Shown here: piece by piece, positions 49,593-57,795 of the stretch
How positions within the stretch are numbered: position 1 is the first letter of the stretch
Layout: every line of letters begins with the position of its first letter
Source of the DNA: Xanthomonas citri pv. mangiferaeindicae
Lineage (GTDB): Bacteria; Pseudomonadota; Gammaproteobacteria; Xanthomonadales; Xanthomonadaceae
Assembly (NCBI GenBank): GCA_002240395.1
Contig: CP016836.1
Location: 3,596,001 to 3,660,000 of the forward strand
Direction of reading: 5' to 3'
Length of the DNA stretch: 64,000 nt
The notes under the pieces: generated by a model
What the model was told of the DNA's origin: nothing
Database searches by the model: none
The model's input: the letters and a program-made list of their open reading frames with translations, nothing else
Made by a program: the position numbers and the translations under genes

Positions 49593-50135
49593 ATGCTGCC
49601 CAATCCGATCAACCTGCAGGCCTGGATCGACGCGCATCGCGAGTTGCTCAAACCGCCGGTCGGCAACAAGTGCATCCACGACGGCGACTTCATCGTGATG
49701 ATCGTCGGCGGGCCCAATGCGCGGACCGACTACCATTACGACGAGGGCCCGGAGTGGTTCTTCCAGCTCGAGGGCGAGATGGTGCTGCGCATCCAAGAGG
49801 ACGGCCGCCCGCGCGACATCCCGATCCGCGCCGGCGAGACCTTCCTGCTGCCGCCCAAGGTGCCGCATTCGCCGCAGCGCAGCGCCGGCTCGGTCGGACT
49901 GGTGATCGAGCGCAAGCGCCTGCCGCATGAGCGCGACGGTCTGTTGTGGTTCTGCGAGCGCTGCAACCACACGCTGTTCGAGCACTACTTCACGCTTCAC
50001 GACATCGAGCAGGACTTCCCGCCGGTGTTCGACCGCTTCTACGGCGCGATCGACCTGCGCACCTGCGAGGCCTGTGGCCACGTCAACCCGCGTCCCGCCC
50101 GATACGAACAGGTGGCCGGGCCGGCCGCCGGATGA
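49593..50135 (+). CDS. haaO: 3-Hydroxyanthranilate 3,4-dioxygenase
   Basis: A 180-residue cupin dioxygenase that opens the ring of 3-hydroxyanthranilate to 2-amino-3-carboxymuconate semialdehyde. Iron ligands fit YHYDEGPEWFFQLEGEM (His, Glu) and PPKVPHSPQR (His), with substrate arginines nearby. A C-terminal rubredoxin-like iron site is complete: CERC and CEAC in FCERCNHTL and LRTCEACGH. This arrangement is typical of bacterial homodimeric HaaO/NbaC. Confidence 0.95.
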   Translation: MLPNPINLQAWIDAHRELLKPPVGNKCIHDGDFIVMIVGGPNARTDYHYDEGPEWFFQLEGEMVLRIQEDGRPRDIPIRAGETFLLPPKVPHSPQRSAGSVGLVIERKRLPHERDGLLWFCERCNHTLFEHYFTLHDIEQDFPPVFDRFYGAIDLRTCEACGHVNPRPARYEQVAGPAAG

Positions 50136-50193
50136 TCGACCGCCTGCCGCGCCGCAGCGGGTGCCCATGGCCGCCAGTGCCTACAATCGGGCC

Positions 50194-51204
50194 ATGCTGA
50201 AGATCGACATCCACGCCCATTACCTGCCGCGCGACTGGCCGGACCTGGCGGCCAAGTATGGCGAGGCGCGGTTCCCGGTCATCCACCACACCGCCGACGG
50301 GCGCCACCGGATCTACAAGGACGGGCGGTTCTTCCGCGAGATCTGGTCGCGGACCTGGGACGCGCGCGAGCGCATCGACGACTATGCCCGCTTCGGAGTG
50401 CAGGTCCAGGTGATCAGCACCGTGCCGGTGATGTTCGGCTACTGGGCCAAGCCCGCGCACGCGCTGGAGCTGCACCAATCACTCAACGACCACATGGCCG
50501 CCACGGTCGCCGCCCATCCGCGGCATTACGCCGGCATCGGCACCGTGCCGCTGCAGTCGCCGCGGCTGGCGATCCAGGAGCTGGAGCGCTGCGTCGATCA
50601 GCTCGGCCTGCAGGGCGTGCAGATCGGCAGCCATGTCGGCGACTGGAATCTCGACGCGCCAGAGCTGTTCCCGTTCTTCGAGGCCGCGGCCGACCTGGGG
50701 GCTGCGATCCTGGTCCACCCCTGGGACATGATGGGCAGCGAATCGATGCCCAAGTACTGGTTGCCCTGGCTGGTCGGCATGCCGGCCGAACAGGCGCGTG
50801 CGGCCTGTTGCCTGGTCTTTGGCGGTGTGCTCGAGCGGCTGCCGAAGCTGCGCATTTGCATGGCGCACGGGGGCGGGAGCTTCCCGTACACGATCGGGCG
50901 CATCGAGCACGGCTTCAACATGCGTCCCGACCTCGTCGCCACCGACAATCCGCACAACCCGCGTCGCTACCTCAAGCGGCTGTACTTCGACTCCTGGGTC
51001 GCCGACCCGCGGGCGCTGCAATACCTCCTCGACACCTGCGGCGCGGACCGAGTGATGCTCGGCACCGACTACCCCTTCCCGCTCGGCGAACAGGAACCCG
51101 GCGCAGGGATCGAGCAGCTGGCGCTCGACGACGCGGCCCGCGCCCGGCTCTACCACGGCACGGCGCTCGACTGGCTGGGCCTGCCGGCCAACCGCTTCGC
51201 CTGA
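50194..51204 (+). CDS. 2-Amino-3-carboxymuconate-6-semialdehyde decarboxylase (ACMSD)
   Basis: A 336-residue amidohydrolase-fold decarboxylase (NbaD type). The zinc ligands are IDIHAHYLP at the N-terminus, ILVHPWDMMG in the middle and LGTDYPFPLGE near the end; MAHGGGSFPYTIGRIEHGF carries the active-site histidine and a substrate-binding region. Length and motifs match ACMSD closely. It removes CO2 from 2-amino-3-carboxymuconate semialdehyde, directing flow away from spontaneous quinolinate formation toward picolinate or degradation. The presence of the downstream enzymes argues for catabolism. Confidence 0.93.
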   Translation: MLKIDIHAHYLPRDWPDLAAKYGEARFPVIHHTADGRHRIYKDGRFFREIWSRTWDARERIDDYARFGVQVQVISTVPVMFGYWAKPAHALELHQSLNDHMAATVAAHPRHYAGIGTVPLQSPRLAIQELERCVDQLGLQGVQIGSHVGDWNLDAPELFPFFEAAADLGAAILVHPWDMMGSESMPKYWLPWLVGMPAEQARAACCLVFGGVLERLPKLRICMAHGGGSFPYTIGRIEHGFNMRPDLVATDNPHNPRRYLKRLYFDSWVADPRALQYLLDTCGADRVMLGTDYPFPLGEQEPGAGIEQLALDDAARARLYHGTALDWLGLPANRFA

Positions 51205-51249
51205 GCCCCTCTTCCGCATCGCCTCGCGCGACACCACCGGCTTTTCACG

Positions 51250-52530
51250 ATGACCGAGACGCACGCCCTGTTCACCGACGACCACGCCGCAACCGCCGAC
51301 GCCGCCGACCCGCTCCGGCGCTTCCGCGCGCAGTTCCACATGCCACGCTTCGGCGATGTGGAGCAGGCGTATTTCGTCGGCAATTCGCTGGGCCTGCAAC
51401 CACGCGGCGTACGCGCGCAGGTCGAGGACGTGCTCGACAAATGGGCGATGGAGGCGGTCGAGGGCCATTTCCGCGGCAACTCACAGTGGATGACCTACCA
51501 CGCGCTGGTCGGCGCGCAGCTGGCCGAGGTCGTGGGCGCGCAACCGGAGGAAGTGGTCGCGATGAACTCGCTGACCGCGAACCTGCATTTTTTGATGGTC
51601 GGCTTCTACTGCCCGACTGCCGAACGTCCGGCGATCCTGATGGAAGCTGGTGCGTTTCCGTCCGACCGCTACGCCCTCGAATCGCAAGTCCGCTTCCACG
51701 GCTTCGACCCGGCCACCGATCTGATCGAAGTGCAGCCCGGCGCCGACGGCCTGTTCGGCATGGACGCGATCGCCGCGGCGATCGCCGAACACGGGCACCG
51801 GCTGGCGCTGGTGCTGTGGCCTGGCGTGCAGTACCGCACCGGCGAAGCCTTCGACCTGGCGGAGATCGTGCGCCTGGGCCACGCGGCCGGTGCCGTGGTC
51901 GGCTTCGACCTTGCCCATGCGGCGGGCAACCTGCCGCTGCGGCTGCACGACAGCGACGCCGACTTCGCCGTGTGGTGCCACTACAAATACCTCAACAGCG
52001 GGCCGGGGGCCGTGGCCGGCGCCTTCGTGCATGCGCGCCACGCCACGACCGATCGGCCGCGCTTCGCCGGCTGGTGGGGCCATGACGCGGCGACGCGCTT
52101 CCGCATGGGGCCGGACTTCCAGCCCACGCCGGGCGCCGAGGGCTGGCAGCTCAGCAATCCGCCGATCCTTGGCCTGGCGCCACTGCGGGCCTCGCTGGAC
52201 CTGTTCACCGAAGCCGGGATGCCGGCGCTGCGCGCCAAGTCCGAGCGCTTGACCGGGTATCTGGAAGCGCTGATTCACGCGCAGCTGTCGGAGGTGCTCG
52301 AGATCGTCACGCCCGCCGATCCTGCACGGCGCGGTGCGCAGCTGTCGCTGCGCGTGCGCGGCGGCCGCGAGCAGGGCCGCGTCCTGTTCGAGCACCTGTC
52401 CGACAACGGCGTGCTCGGCGACTGGCGCGAACCCGACGTGATCCGTATCTCGCCGGCACCGCTCTACAACGACCACGCCGACGTGCTGCGGTTCGCGCGC
52501 GCGGTGAGGCGATGGAGCGAGACACGATGA
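51250..52530 (+). CDS. kynU: Kynureninase
   Basis: A 426-residue PLP enzyme that cleaves kynurenine and 3-hydroxykynurenine to anthranilates and alanine. YFVGNSLGLQPRGV near the N-terminus, MNSLTANLHFLMVGFY, FDLAHAAGNLPL with the Asp that pairs with PLP, CHYKYLNSGPGAVAG with the PLP lysine, and GWWGHD follow the kynureninase order. Its last bases overlap the next gene's ATG, so translation is coupled. With kmo present the main substrate should be 3-hydroxykynurenine. Confidence 0.95.
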   Translation: MTETHALFTDDHAATADAADPLRRFRAQFHMPRFGDVEQAYFVGNSLGLQPRGVRAQVEDVLDKWAMEAVEGHFRGNSQWMTYHALVGAQLAEVVGAQPEEVVAMNSLTANLHFLMVGFYCPTAERPAILMEAGAFPSDRYALESQVRFHGFDPATDLIEVQPGADGLFGMDAIAAAIAEHGHRLALVLWPGVQYRTGEAFDLAEIVRLGHAAGAVVGFDLAHAAGNLPLRLHDSDADFAVWCHYKYLNSGPGAVAGAFVHARHATTDRPRFAGWWGHDAATRFRMGPDFQPTPGAEGWQLSNPPILGLAPLRASLDLFTEAGMPALRAKSERLTGYLEALIHAQLSEVLEIVTPADPARRGAQLSLRVRGGREQGRVLFEHLSDNGVLGDWREPDVIRISPAPLYNDHADVLRFARAVRRWSETR

Positions 52531-53450
52531 CGGCGGACGGCGACTTTCCTCCCACCGCCGATGCCGACCAGGCCGATGCGGACGGCGATGCGCTGACGCA
52601 AGCGCTGCGCGAGGCGGGCGTGGCGCCGTGGGCGCTCGACGACGACGAACACATCCGGCCATTGCGCGACCCGCGCGGCACCGCCGCGGGCGTGATCGCC
52701 GTCGACGGCGACATCGGGTTGCGCGATTGCCGGGTCGAGGCCACCGTCCAGCTGCCGATGCGCCTGCCGACGCGTCGCCTGGGCCTGTTCCGCGGCTGGC
52801 GGGCCCTGCCGCGTCCGGCGCTGTCGGACGCGCATCTCGCCGACGCAGTCAGCATCGGCACCGACCCGCGGCGGATGCACCTCGAAACGCAGTCTTGGCA
52901 CGCCTTCGCGCTCGACGCCGACCCCGCGGGCTGGCAGGCGTGGTTCGATGCCTTCGCCCAGACCTGGACGGCCGCGCGCGCGCACCGGCTCGACGTCGCC
53001 ACGCGCGTGCCCTGCTGGCAGATCCAGGTCCATGTCGCCGACCGCCACACGGAAGTCGACGGGGTCGCGCTCGACCTGCAGGTGGCCGACCTCGATGCGC
53101 TCAGTCTCGCGGCCGATCGCCTGCGCGCGCGCCCGGCGACCGGCCCCGAGGCGTTTGCGACACCCGCACAGGACCGCGATGACACGCTCGCATCGATCCT
53201 TGGCGACCGCAGTTGGCTGCAGGGCGATGCAGTGATCGTCGACGCCGACGCATGGGACATCCGCAGCGAGGCCTGGCACAGCCGCGGGGATGCGGACGCG
53301 ATGCCGCGCCACCGGATCCGGGTGTCGTTGGCACGCCGTCCGCTCGCCGACGCGCTGTCGAGCGTCCGGCGCGCGCTGCTGTCGATCGCGGACCGCTTCC
53401 GCGCCGTCGCACCCGACGGGTCGGCGTTCGTCAGCGGTGCCGCGCCATGA
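52527..53450 (+). CDS. Unrecognised protein between kynureninase and kynurenine monooxygenase
   Basis: A 307-residue acidic, soluble protein with no signal peptide or membrane helix. Stretches that look structured are GVIAVDGDIGLRDCRVEATVQLP, RRLGLFRGWRALPRP, RVPCWQIQVHVADRH and MPRHRIRVSLARRPLADALSSVRRAL; the first 35 residues and the end are Ala/Asp-rich. I cannot place it in a family. Four-base overlaps with kynU and kmo on either side make it an integral operon member, so it may assist or regulate the pathway. Two cysteines (DCRV, PCWQ) are the only ones. Confidence 0.75.
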   Translation: MTADGDFPPTADADQADADGDALTQALREAGVAPWALDDDEHIRPLRDPRGTAAGVIAVDGDIGLRDCRVEATVQLPMRLPTRRLGLFRGWRALPRPALSDAHLADAVSIGTDPRRMHLETQSWHAFALDADPAGWQAWFDAFAQTWTAARAHRLDVATRVPCWQIQVHVADRHTEVDGVALDLQVADLDALSLAADRLRARPATGPEAFATPAQDRDDTLASILGDRSWLQGDAVIVDADAWDIRSEAWHSRGDADAMPRHRIRVSLARRPLADALSSVRRALLSIADRFRAVAPDGSAFVSGAAP

Positions 53451-54820
53451 GCGCACGCCAACTGACCATCGTCGGCGCAGGACTGGCCGGCGCGCTGCTC
53501 GGCATCCTGCTGCGACGCCGGAGCTGGGAGGTCGATCTGTACGAGAAGCGCGGCGATCCGCGGCGTCTGGGCTACGCTGGTGGGCGTTCGATCAACCTGG
53601 CGCTGGCCGAGCGCGGCCGGCATGCGCTGCGCGCGGCCGATGCCGACGATGCGGTGATGCAACACGCGATCATGATGCGCGGGCGCATGGTCCACACCGG
53701 CGCCGCCGCGCCGCAGTTGCAGCGCTACGGTCGCGACGACGACGAGGTGATCTGGTCGGTGCATCGTGGCGATCTGAACGTCGTGCTGCTCGACCTGGCG
53801 CAGGCCGCCGGTGCCCGGCTGCATTTCGATGCCGGCCTGGATGCGGTCAACTTCGACTCCCGGCACGCGATGTTCCGCGATCCCGGCAGCGGCGCAACGC
53901 GCGAAGTCCACTTCCGCGCACTGGTCGGCGCCGATGGTGCCGGCTCGGCGCTGCGCACGGCGATGCAGCGCGTGCGCGACCTCGGCGAGCGGGTCGACGT
54001 GCTCGATCATGGCTACAAGGAACTGGAGATCCCACCGTCGGCCGACGGCGGTTTCCGCATCGAGCCGCACGCACTGCACATCTGGCCACGCGGCCACTAC
54101 ATGTGCATCGCCTTGCCCAACGACGAGCGCACCTTCACCGTCACGCTATTCCTGCCGCACCACGCGGGTACCGACGGCGGTCCGGCGTTCGAGCAGATCC
54201 ACGAGGTCGACGCGGCGCAGGCGTTCTTCGCGCGGGAGTTTCCCGATGCGCTGGCGCTGATGCCCGAGTTCCGCGCGCACTGGGCCGCCAATCCGGTCGG
54301 CCAGTTGGCGACGCTGTACCTCGACCGTTGGCATCTCGACGGCCGCGCGGTGCTGCTGGGCGATGCCGCGCACGCGATGGTGCCGTTCCACGGTCAGGGC
54401 ATGAACTGCGCGTTCGAGGACTGCGTGGCGCTGGCCGATCAACTCGACGCGCATGCCGATACCGCCGACGCGTTCGCCGCGTTCGCGGCGCAGCGCCGGC
54501 CCGACGCGGCCGCGATCCAGCGCATGGCGCTCGACAACTACCTGGAGATGCGCGACCGGGTGGACGATGCCGACTACCTGCTGCAGCGCGAACTCGAACT
54601 CGCCTTGCAGGCGCGCCACCCCGGCCGTTTCGTCCCGCACTACGCGATGGTGACCTTCATGCGCATTCCGTACTCGTTGGCGATGCGCCGCACCGATCTG
54701 CAGCGCGGCATCCTCGAACGCGCGACGGCCGGCCACACCACGCTCGATACGCTGGACTGGCCGGCGATCGACGCCGAAGTGCGGGCGCAGCTGACGCCGC
54801 TGGAGGACACACCCGCATGA
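53447..54820 (+). CDS. kmo: Kynurenine 3-monooxygenase
   Basis: A 457-residue FAD hydroxylase that makes 3-hydroxykynurenine using NADPH and oxygen. The FAD dinucleotide motif IVGAGLAGALLGILLRRR begins at residue 8, followed by YEKRGDPRR. GYAGGRSINLALAERG and ALVGADGAGSALR (NADPH/FAD motif) are present, then LLGDAAHAMVPFHGQGMNCAFED, the GD motif for the FAD ribityl chain. The C-terminal helices YAMVTFMRIPYSLAM fit Kmo. Bacterial forms lack the membrane anchor, as here. It ends the operon; the duplicated leader of sbcB starts 11 bases on. Confidence 0.95.
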   Translation: MSARQLTIVGAGLAGALLGILLRRRSWEVDLYEKRGDPRRLGYAGGRSINLALAERGRHALRAADADDAVMQHAIMMRGRMVHTGAAAPQLQRYGRDDDEVIWSVHRGDLNVVLLDLAQAAGARLHFDAGLDAVNFDSRHAMFRDPGSGATREVHFRALVGADGAGSALRTAMQRVRDLGERVDVLDHGYKELEIPPSADGGFRIEPHALHIWPRGHYMCIALPNDERTFTVTLFLPHHAGTDGGPAFEQIHEVDAAQAFFAREFPDALALMPEFRAHWAANPVGQLATLYLDRWHLDGRAVLLGDAAHAMVPFHGQGMNCAFEDCVALADQLDAHADTADAFAAFAAQRRPDAAAIQRMALDNYLEMRDRVDDADYLLQRELELALQARHPGRFVPHYAMVTFMRIPYSLAMRRTDLQRGILERATAGHTTLDTLDWPAIDAEVRAQLTPLEDTPA

Positions 54821-54830
54821 TCGTGCCGCC

Positions 54831-54900
54831 GTCGCAACGGCTCGCAGTAACCAAGCGCCGATAACACCGCTTATGACTGATAGTTTTCTCTTCTACGATC
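54831..54900 (+). repeat. Tandem duplication, copy A of the sbcB start region
   Basis: A 70-base segment repeated at 54940-55009 with 61 of 70 identical positions. The segment includes about 42 bases upstream and the first codons of sbcB (ATGACTGATAGTTTTCTC). This first copy ends where its sequence leaves the sbcB frame (GATC, then GCGCC). Confidence 0.85.
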
Positions 54901-54935
54901 GCGCCTCGACGAACCTGCCGCCCCCATCGCAATGA
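54873..54935 (+). other. 20-codon upstream frame copying the SbcB N-terminus
   Basis: ATG at 54873 opens a frame reading MTDSFLFYDRASTNLPPPSQ then TGA. Its first nine residues are those of SbcB. It is created by the duplication and stops 46 bases before the true sbcB start. It may be a harmless relic, or act as an upstream frame that affects sbcB translation. Protein production is not supported otherwise. Confidence 0.55.
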
Positions 54936-54939
54936 GGCC

Positions 54940-55009
54940 GTCGCAACGGCCTGCAGCAAAGAAGGGCCGATAGCACTGCTTATGACTGATAGTTTTCTCT
55001 TTTACGATC
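54940..55009 (+). repeat. Tandem duplication, copy B over the real sbcB start
   Basis: Direct partner of 54831-54900 at a period of 109 bases. It holds the sbcB start codon at 54982. Differences (nine substitutions) are mostly in the non-coding part; the shared ATGACTGATAGTTTTCTC block is identical. Confidence 0.85.
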
Positions 55010-56439
55010 TCGAAACCTTCGGCGCCGACCCGCGCCGCAGTCGGATCGCCCAGTTCGCGGCGATCCGCACCGATGCCGATCTGGTGCAGATCGAGGACCC
55101 GATCGACTTCTTCGTACGGCCGGCCGACGACCTGCTGCCCTCGCCGGTCGCCACACTGATCACCGGCATCACGCCGCAGCAGGCGCTGCGCGACGGCATG
55201 CCCGAGGCCGAGGCGTTCGCGCGGATCTTCGAGGAGATGGCGCGCCCGCGCACCTGCACGCTGGGCTACAACTCGCTGCGCTTCGACGACGAATTCGTCC
55301 GCTTCGGGCTGTTTCGCAACTTCCACGATCCCTATGAGCGCGAATGGCGGGGCGGCAACTGCCGCTGGGACCTGCTCGACGTGATGCGCCTGTGGCATGC
55401 GTTGCGGCCCGAGGGGCTGGTCTGGCCCACGCGCGACGACGGCGCGACCTCGTTCAAGCTCGAACACTTGGCACTGGCCAACGACGTACGCACCGGCGAT
55501 GCGCACGAGGCGCTGTCTGACGTGCGTGCATTGATCGGCCTGGCGCGGCGGATGCGCAGCGCCCAGCCACGGCTGTGGGATTACGCCGCCAAACTGCGCG
55601 ACAAGCGCCACGCGGCCGCGATGCTCGACCCGGTCGCGATGAGCCCTGTGCTGCACGTCTCCCAGCGCTATCCGGCCGCACGGCTGTGCGCGGCGCCGGT
55701 ACTGCCGCTGGCGCGCCACCCGACGATCGACAGCCGGATCGTGGTGTTCGACCTCGACGCCGAGCCCGACGTCCTGCTCGATCTCGACGCCGACACCATC
55801 GCCGCGCGCGTGTTCGTGCGCGGCGCCGACCTGCCCGAGGGCGTCGCCCGCATCCCGCTCAAGGAAGTGCACAGCAACCGTTGCCCGGCCCTGGTCGCCT
55901 GGGCGCACTTGCGCGCGGAGGATTTCGCGCGCCTGTCGATCGATCCGGCGCTGGTCGAGCGCCGCGCCGCGCAACTGCGCGCAGCCGGTCCGGCACTGGC
56001 GGCGAAGATCCGCGCGGTCTTCGCGACCGAGCGCGCGCATGGGCCATCGGATGCCGACGGCTCGCTGTACGACGGCTTCCTGGGCGACGGCGACCGCCGC
56101 CGGGTCGCCCGAGTACGGGCCACGCCGCCGGCGCAGTTGCACGGGGCGGATTTCGGCTTCGAGGACCCGCGCCTGGACGAGCTGCTGTTCCGCTACCGCG
56201 CCCGCAACTGGCCCGACACGCTGTCCCCGGACGAGCGCCACCGCTGGGACGAGTACCGTCGCCTGCGGCTCGGGCCCGGCACGACCGCGTCCGAACAGGA
56301 CTTCGACGGCTACTTCACGCAGATCGACACGCTGCGCGCCGACCATGCGCAGTCTCCCACGCACCAGGCCTTGCTCGACGCGCTCGTCGACTGGGGCCGT
56401 GGTCTGCATTCGCACCTCTACCCCACCGCCCCCGCATGA
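54982..56439 (+). CDS. sbcB: Exodeoxyribonuclease I
   Basis: A 485-residue DnaQ-like 3'-5' single-strand DNA exonuclease. The metal-binding DEDD motif begins FLFYDLETFGADPRRSRIAQFA, with LGYNSLRFDDEFVRFGLFRNF and the ANDVRTGDAHEALSDVRA segment giving the remaining acidic residues and the His. The SH3-like and helical C-terminal domains follow, with EVHSNRCPAL and FRYRARNWPDTLSPDE. It acts in recombination and mismatch repair and binds SSB. The start is duplicated upstream. It overlaps the DUF2461 gene by 4 bp. Confidence 0.95.
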   Translation: MTDSFLFYDLETFGADPRRSRIAQFAAIRTDADLVQIEDPIDFFVRPADDLLPSPVATLITGITPQQALRDGMPEAEAFARIFEEMARPRTCTLGYNSLRFDDEFVRFGLFRNFHDPYEREWRGGNCRWDLLDVMRLWHALRPEGLVWPTRDDGATSFKLEHLALANDVRTGDAHEALSDVRALIGLARRMRSAQPRLWDYAAKLRDKRHAAAMLDPVAMSPVLHVSQRYPAARLCAAPVLPLARHPTIDSRIVVFDLDAEPDVLLDLDADTIAARVFVRGADLPEGVARIPLKEVHSNRCPALVAWAHLRAEDFARLSIDPALVERRAAQLRAAGPALAAKIRAVFATERAHGPSDADGSLYDGFLGDGDRRRVARVRATPPAQLHGADFGFEDPRLDELLFRYRARNWPDTLSPDERHRWDEYRRLRLGPGTTASEQDFDGYFTQIDTLRADHAQSPTHQALLDALVDWGRGLHSHLYPTAPA

Positions 56440-57122
56440 CCGCCTATTTCAGCGAGAAGAGCTTCCGATTCCTGCGCGCGCTTGCGCGCCACAACGACAA
56501 GGCCTGGTTCGAGGCCCACCGCAAGGATTACGAGGCGCACGTGCGCCAGCCTTTTCTGCGGCTGGTCGGCGACCTGCAGCCCGACGTCGCCGCGATCAGC
56601 CCGCATTTCCGCGCCGACACCCGCACCGTCGGCGGCTCGCTGTTCCGCATCTATCGCGACGCCCGCTTCTCGCACGACAAATCGCCGTACAAGACCTGGC
56701 AGGGCGCCCGGCTGTTCCACGAGCGGCGTCGCGAAGTTGCCGCGCCCTCGTTCTACGTGCACCTGGAGCCGGGCGCGAGCTTCGTCGGCGCCGGGCTCTG
56801 GCATCCCGAACCCCACACGCAACTCAAGGTGCGCCAGTTCATCCTGGAAAACCCCGGCAGTTGGAAGGCAGCCGCGCACGCGCCCAAGTTGCGGCGCCGC
56901 TTCGCGCTCGACGACAGCCAGATGCTGGTCCGCCCGCCGCGCGGCTTTCCTGCCGACTTCACCTACATCGACGATCTGCGCCATCGCAACTGGGCGTTCC
57001 TGCGACCGCTCGACGATGCGGCGATGGCCGCGCCCGGCCTCGACCGCACGATCGCCGCCGACCTCGCCGTGCTGGCACCGTTCGTCGACTATCTGTGCGC
57101 GGCGCTGGACCTGGAGTTCTGA
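56436..57122 (+). CDS. DUF2461 family protein
   Basis: A 228-residue soluble protein. Family hallmarks are visible: FRFLRALARHNDKAWFEAHRKDYEAHVR at the N-terminus, FRIYRDARFSHDKSPYKTW, GAGLWHPEPHTQLKVRQFI and a tail with WAFLRPLDD. DUF2461 proteins occur widely, with no known activity. Start overlaps the sbcB stop (ATGA), so it is coupled to a DNA repair gene. Confidence 0.88.
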   Translation: MTAYFSEKSFRFLRALARHNDKAWFEAHRKDYEAHVRQPFLRLVGDLQPDVAAISPHFRADTRTVGGSLFRIYRDARFSHDKSPYKTWQGARLFHERRREVAAPSFYVHLEPGASFVGAGLWHPEPHTQLKVRQFILENPGSWKAAAHAPKLRRRFALDDSQMLVRPPRGFPADFTYIDDLRHRNWAFLRPLDDAAMAAPGLDRTIAADLAVLAPFVDYLCAALDLEF

Positions 57123-57201
57123 GCCCCGGCGCGGCAGTGTTCAGCCGCTCGCTGGCACGCGGTCCCACAATGGTGTCGCCCCCTGTTCGGCCCGTCGCCC
57201 G

Positions 57202-57735
57202 ATGAAGAAGCTCGCCTGGTTGTCCGCACTCGTCGCCGCCCTGCTGCTGGCGTATACCGCGGCCGGGCCGTTCCTGACGATGCACGCCATCCGGGACGCG
57301 GTCCAGCGCGAGGATTCCAGAGCGCTGTCCAAGCAGGTGGATTTCCCGGCATTGCGCCAGAGCCTGCGTCTGCAGCTGTCGGACGCGCTGGTCCGACATG
57401 CCGGTGTCGACGTGCAATCGGGTCTGCTCGGCGCGCTCGCGTTGCGGGCGGCCGGCGGCACCGTGGGCACGGGCGTGGACATGATGGTCACGCCGATCGG
57501 ACTGAGCGCGCTGATGCGTGGCCAACGGCTGTGGGACCTGTCGAGCGGCGCCACACCGCCGATCGGTGGGGCGCGCGCGCCGGTATCCGACCCCCTGGCC
57601 GATGCGCACTGGCGCTATCACTCGCCGTCGCGATTCACCGCCACCGTGCGCGACGAGGAAGGCCGGCCGATCGTTTTCGTGCTCACGCGCACGGGGCTGC
57701 GCTGGCGACTGTCGGACATCCAGTTGCCGCTGTAG
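57202..57735 (+). CDS. DUF2939-like membrane-anchored protein
   Basis: A 177-residue protein with an N-terminal hydrophobic anchor (LAWLSALVAALLLAYTAAG) and a periplasmic domain: FLTMHAIRDAVQREDSRALSKQVDFPALRQSL then a Gly-rich segment (GGTVGTGVDMMVTPIGLSALM) and WRYHSPSRFTATVRDEEG. The AIRDAVQxxDxxALxxxVDFPALRxSL run is the DUF2939 signature. Function unknown. It follows the DUF2461 gene by 79 bases. Confidence 0.75.
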   Translation: MKKLAWLSALVAALLLAYTAAGPFLTMHAIRDAVQREDSRALSKQVDFPALRQSLRLQLSDALVRHAGVDVQSGLLGALALRAAGGTVGTGVDMMVTPIGLSALMRGQRLWDLSSGATPPIGGARAPVSDPLADAHWRYHSPSRFTATVRDEEGRPIVFVLTRTGLRWRLSDIQLPL

Positions 57736-57795
57736 ATCCGCCCCTGGCGGCGACGCGTCGCAGGACTGGCCCCGACCGCGGACTGTGCCGTCTGA

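Noticed and set aside
52527..53450. Assignment of the unknown kynurenine-operon protein to GTP cyclohydrolase FolE2
   Set aside because: A loose feel of similarity in the opening strands was not backed by FolE2 motifs or catalytic residues.
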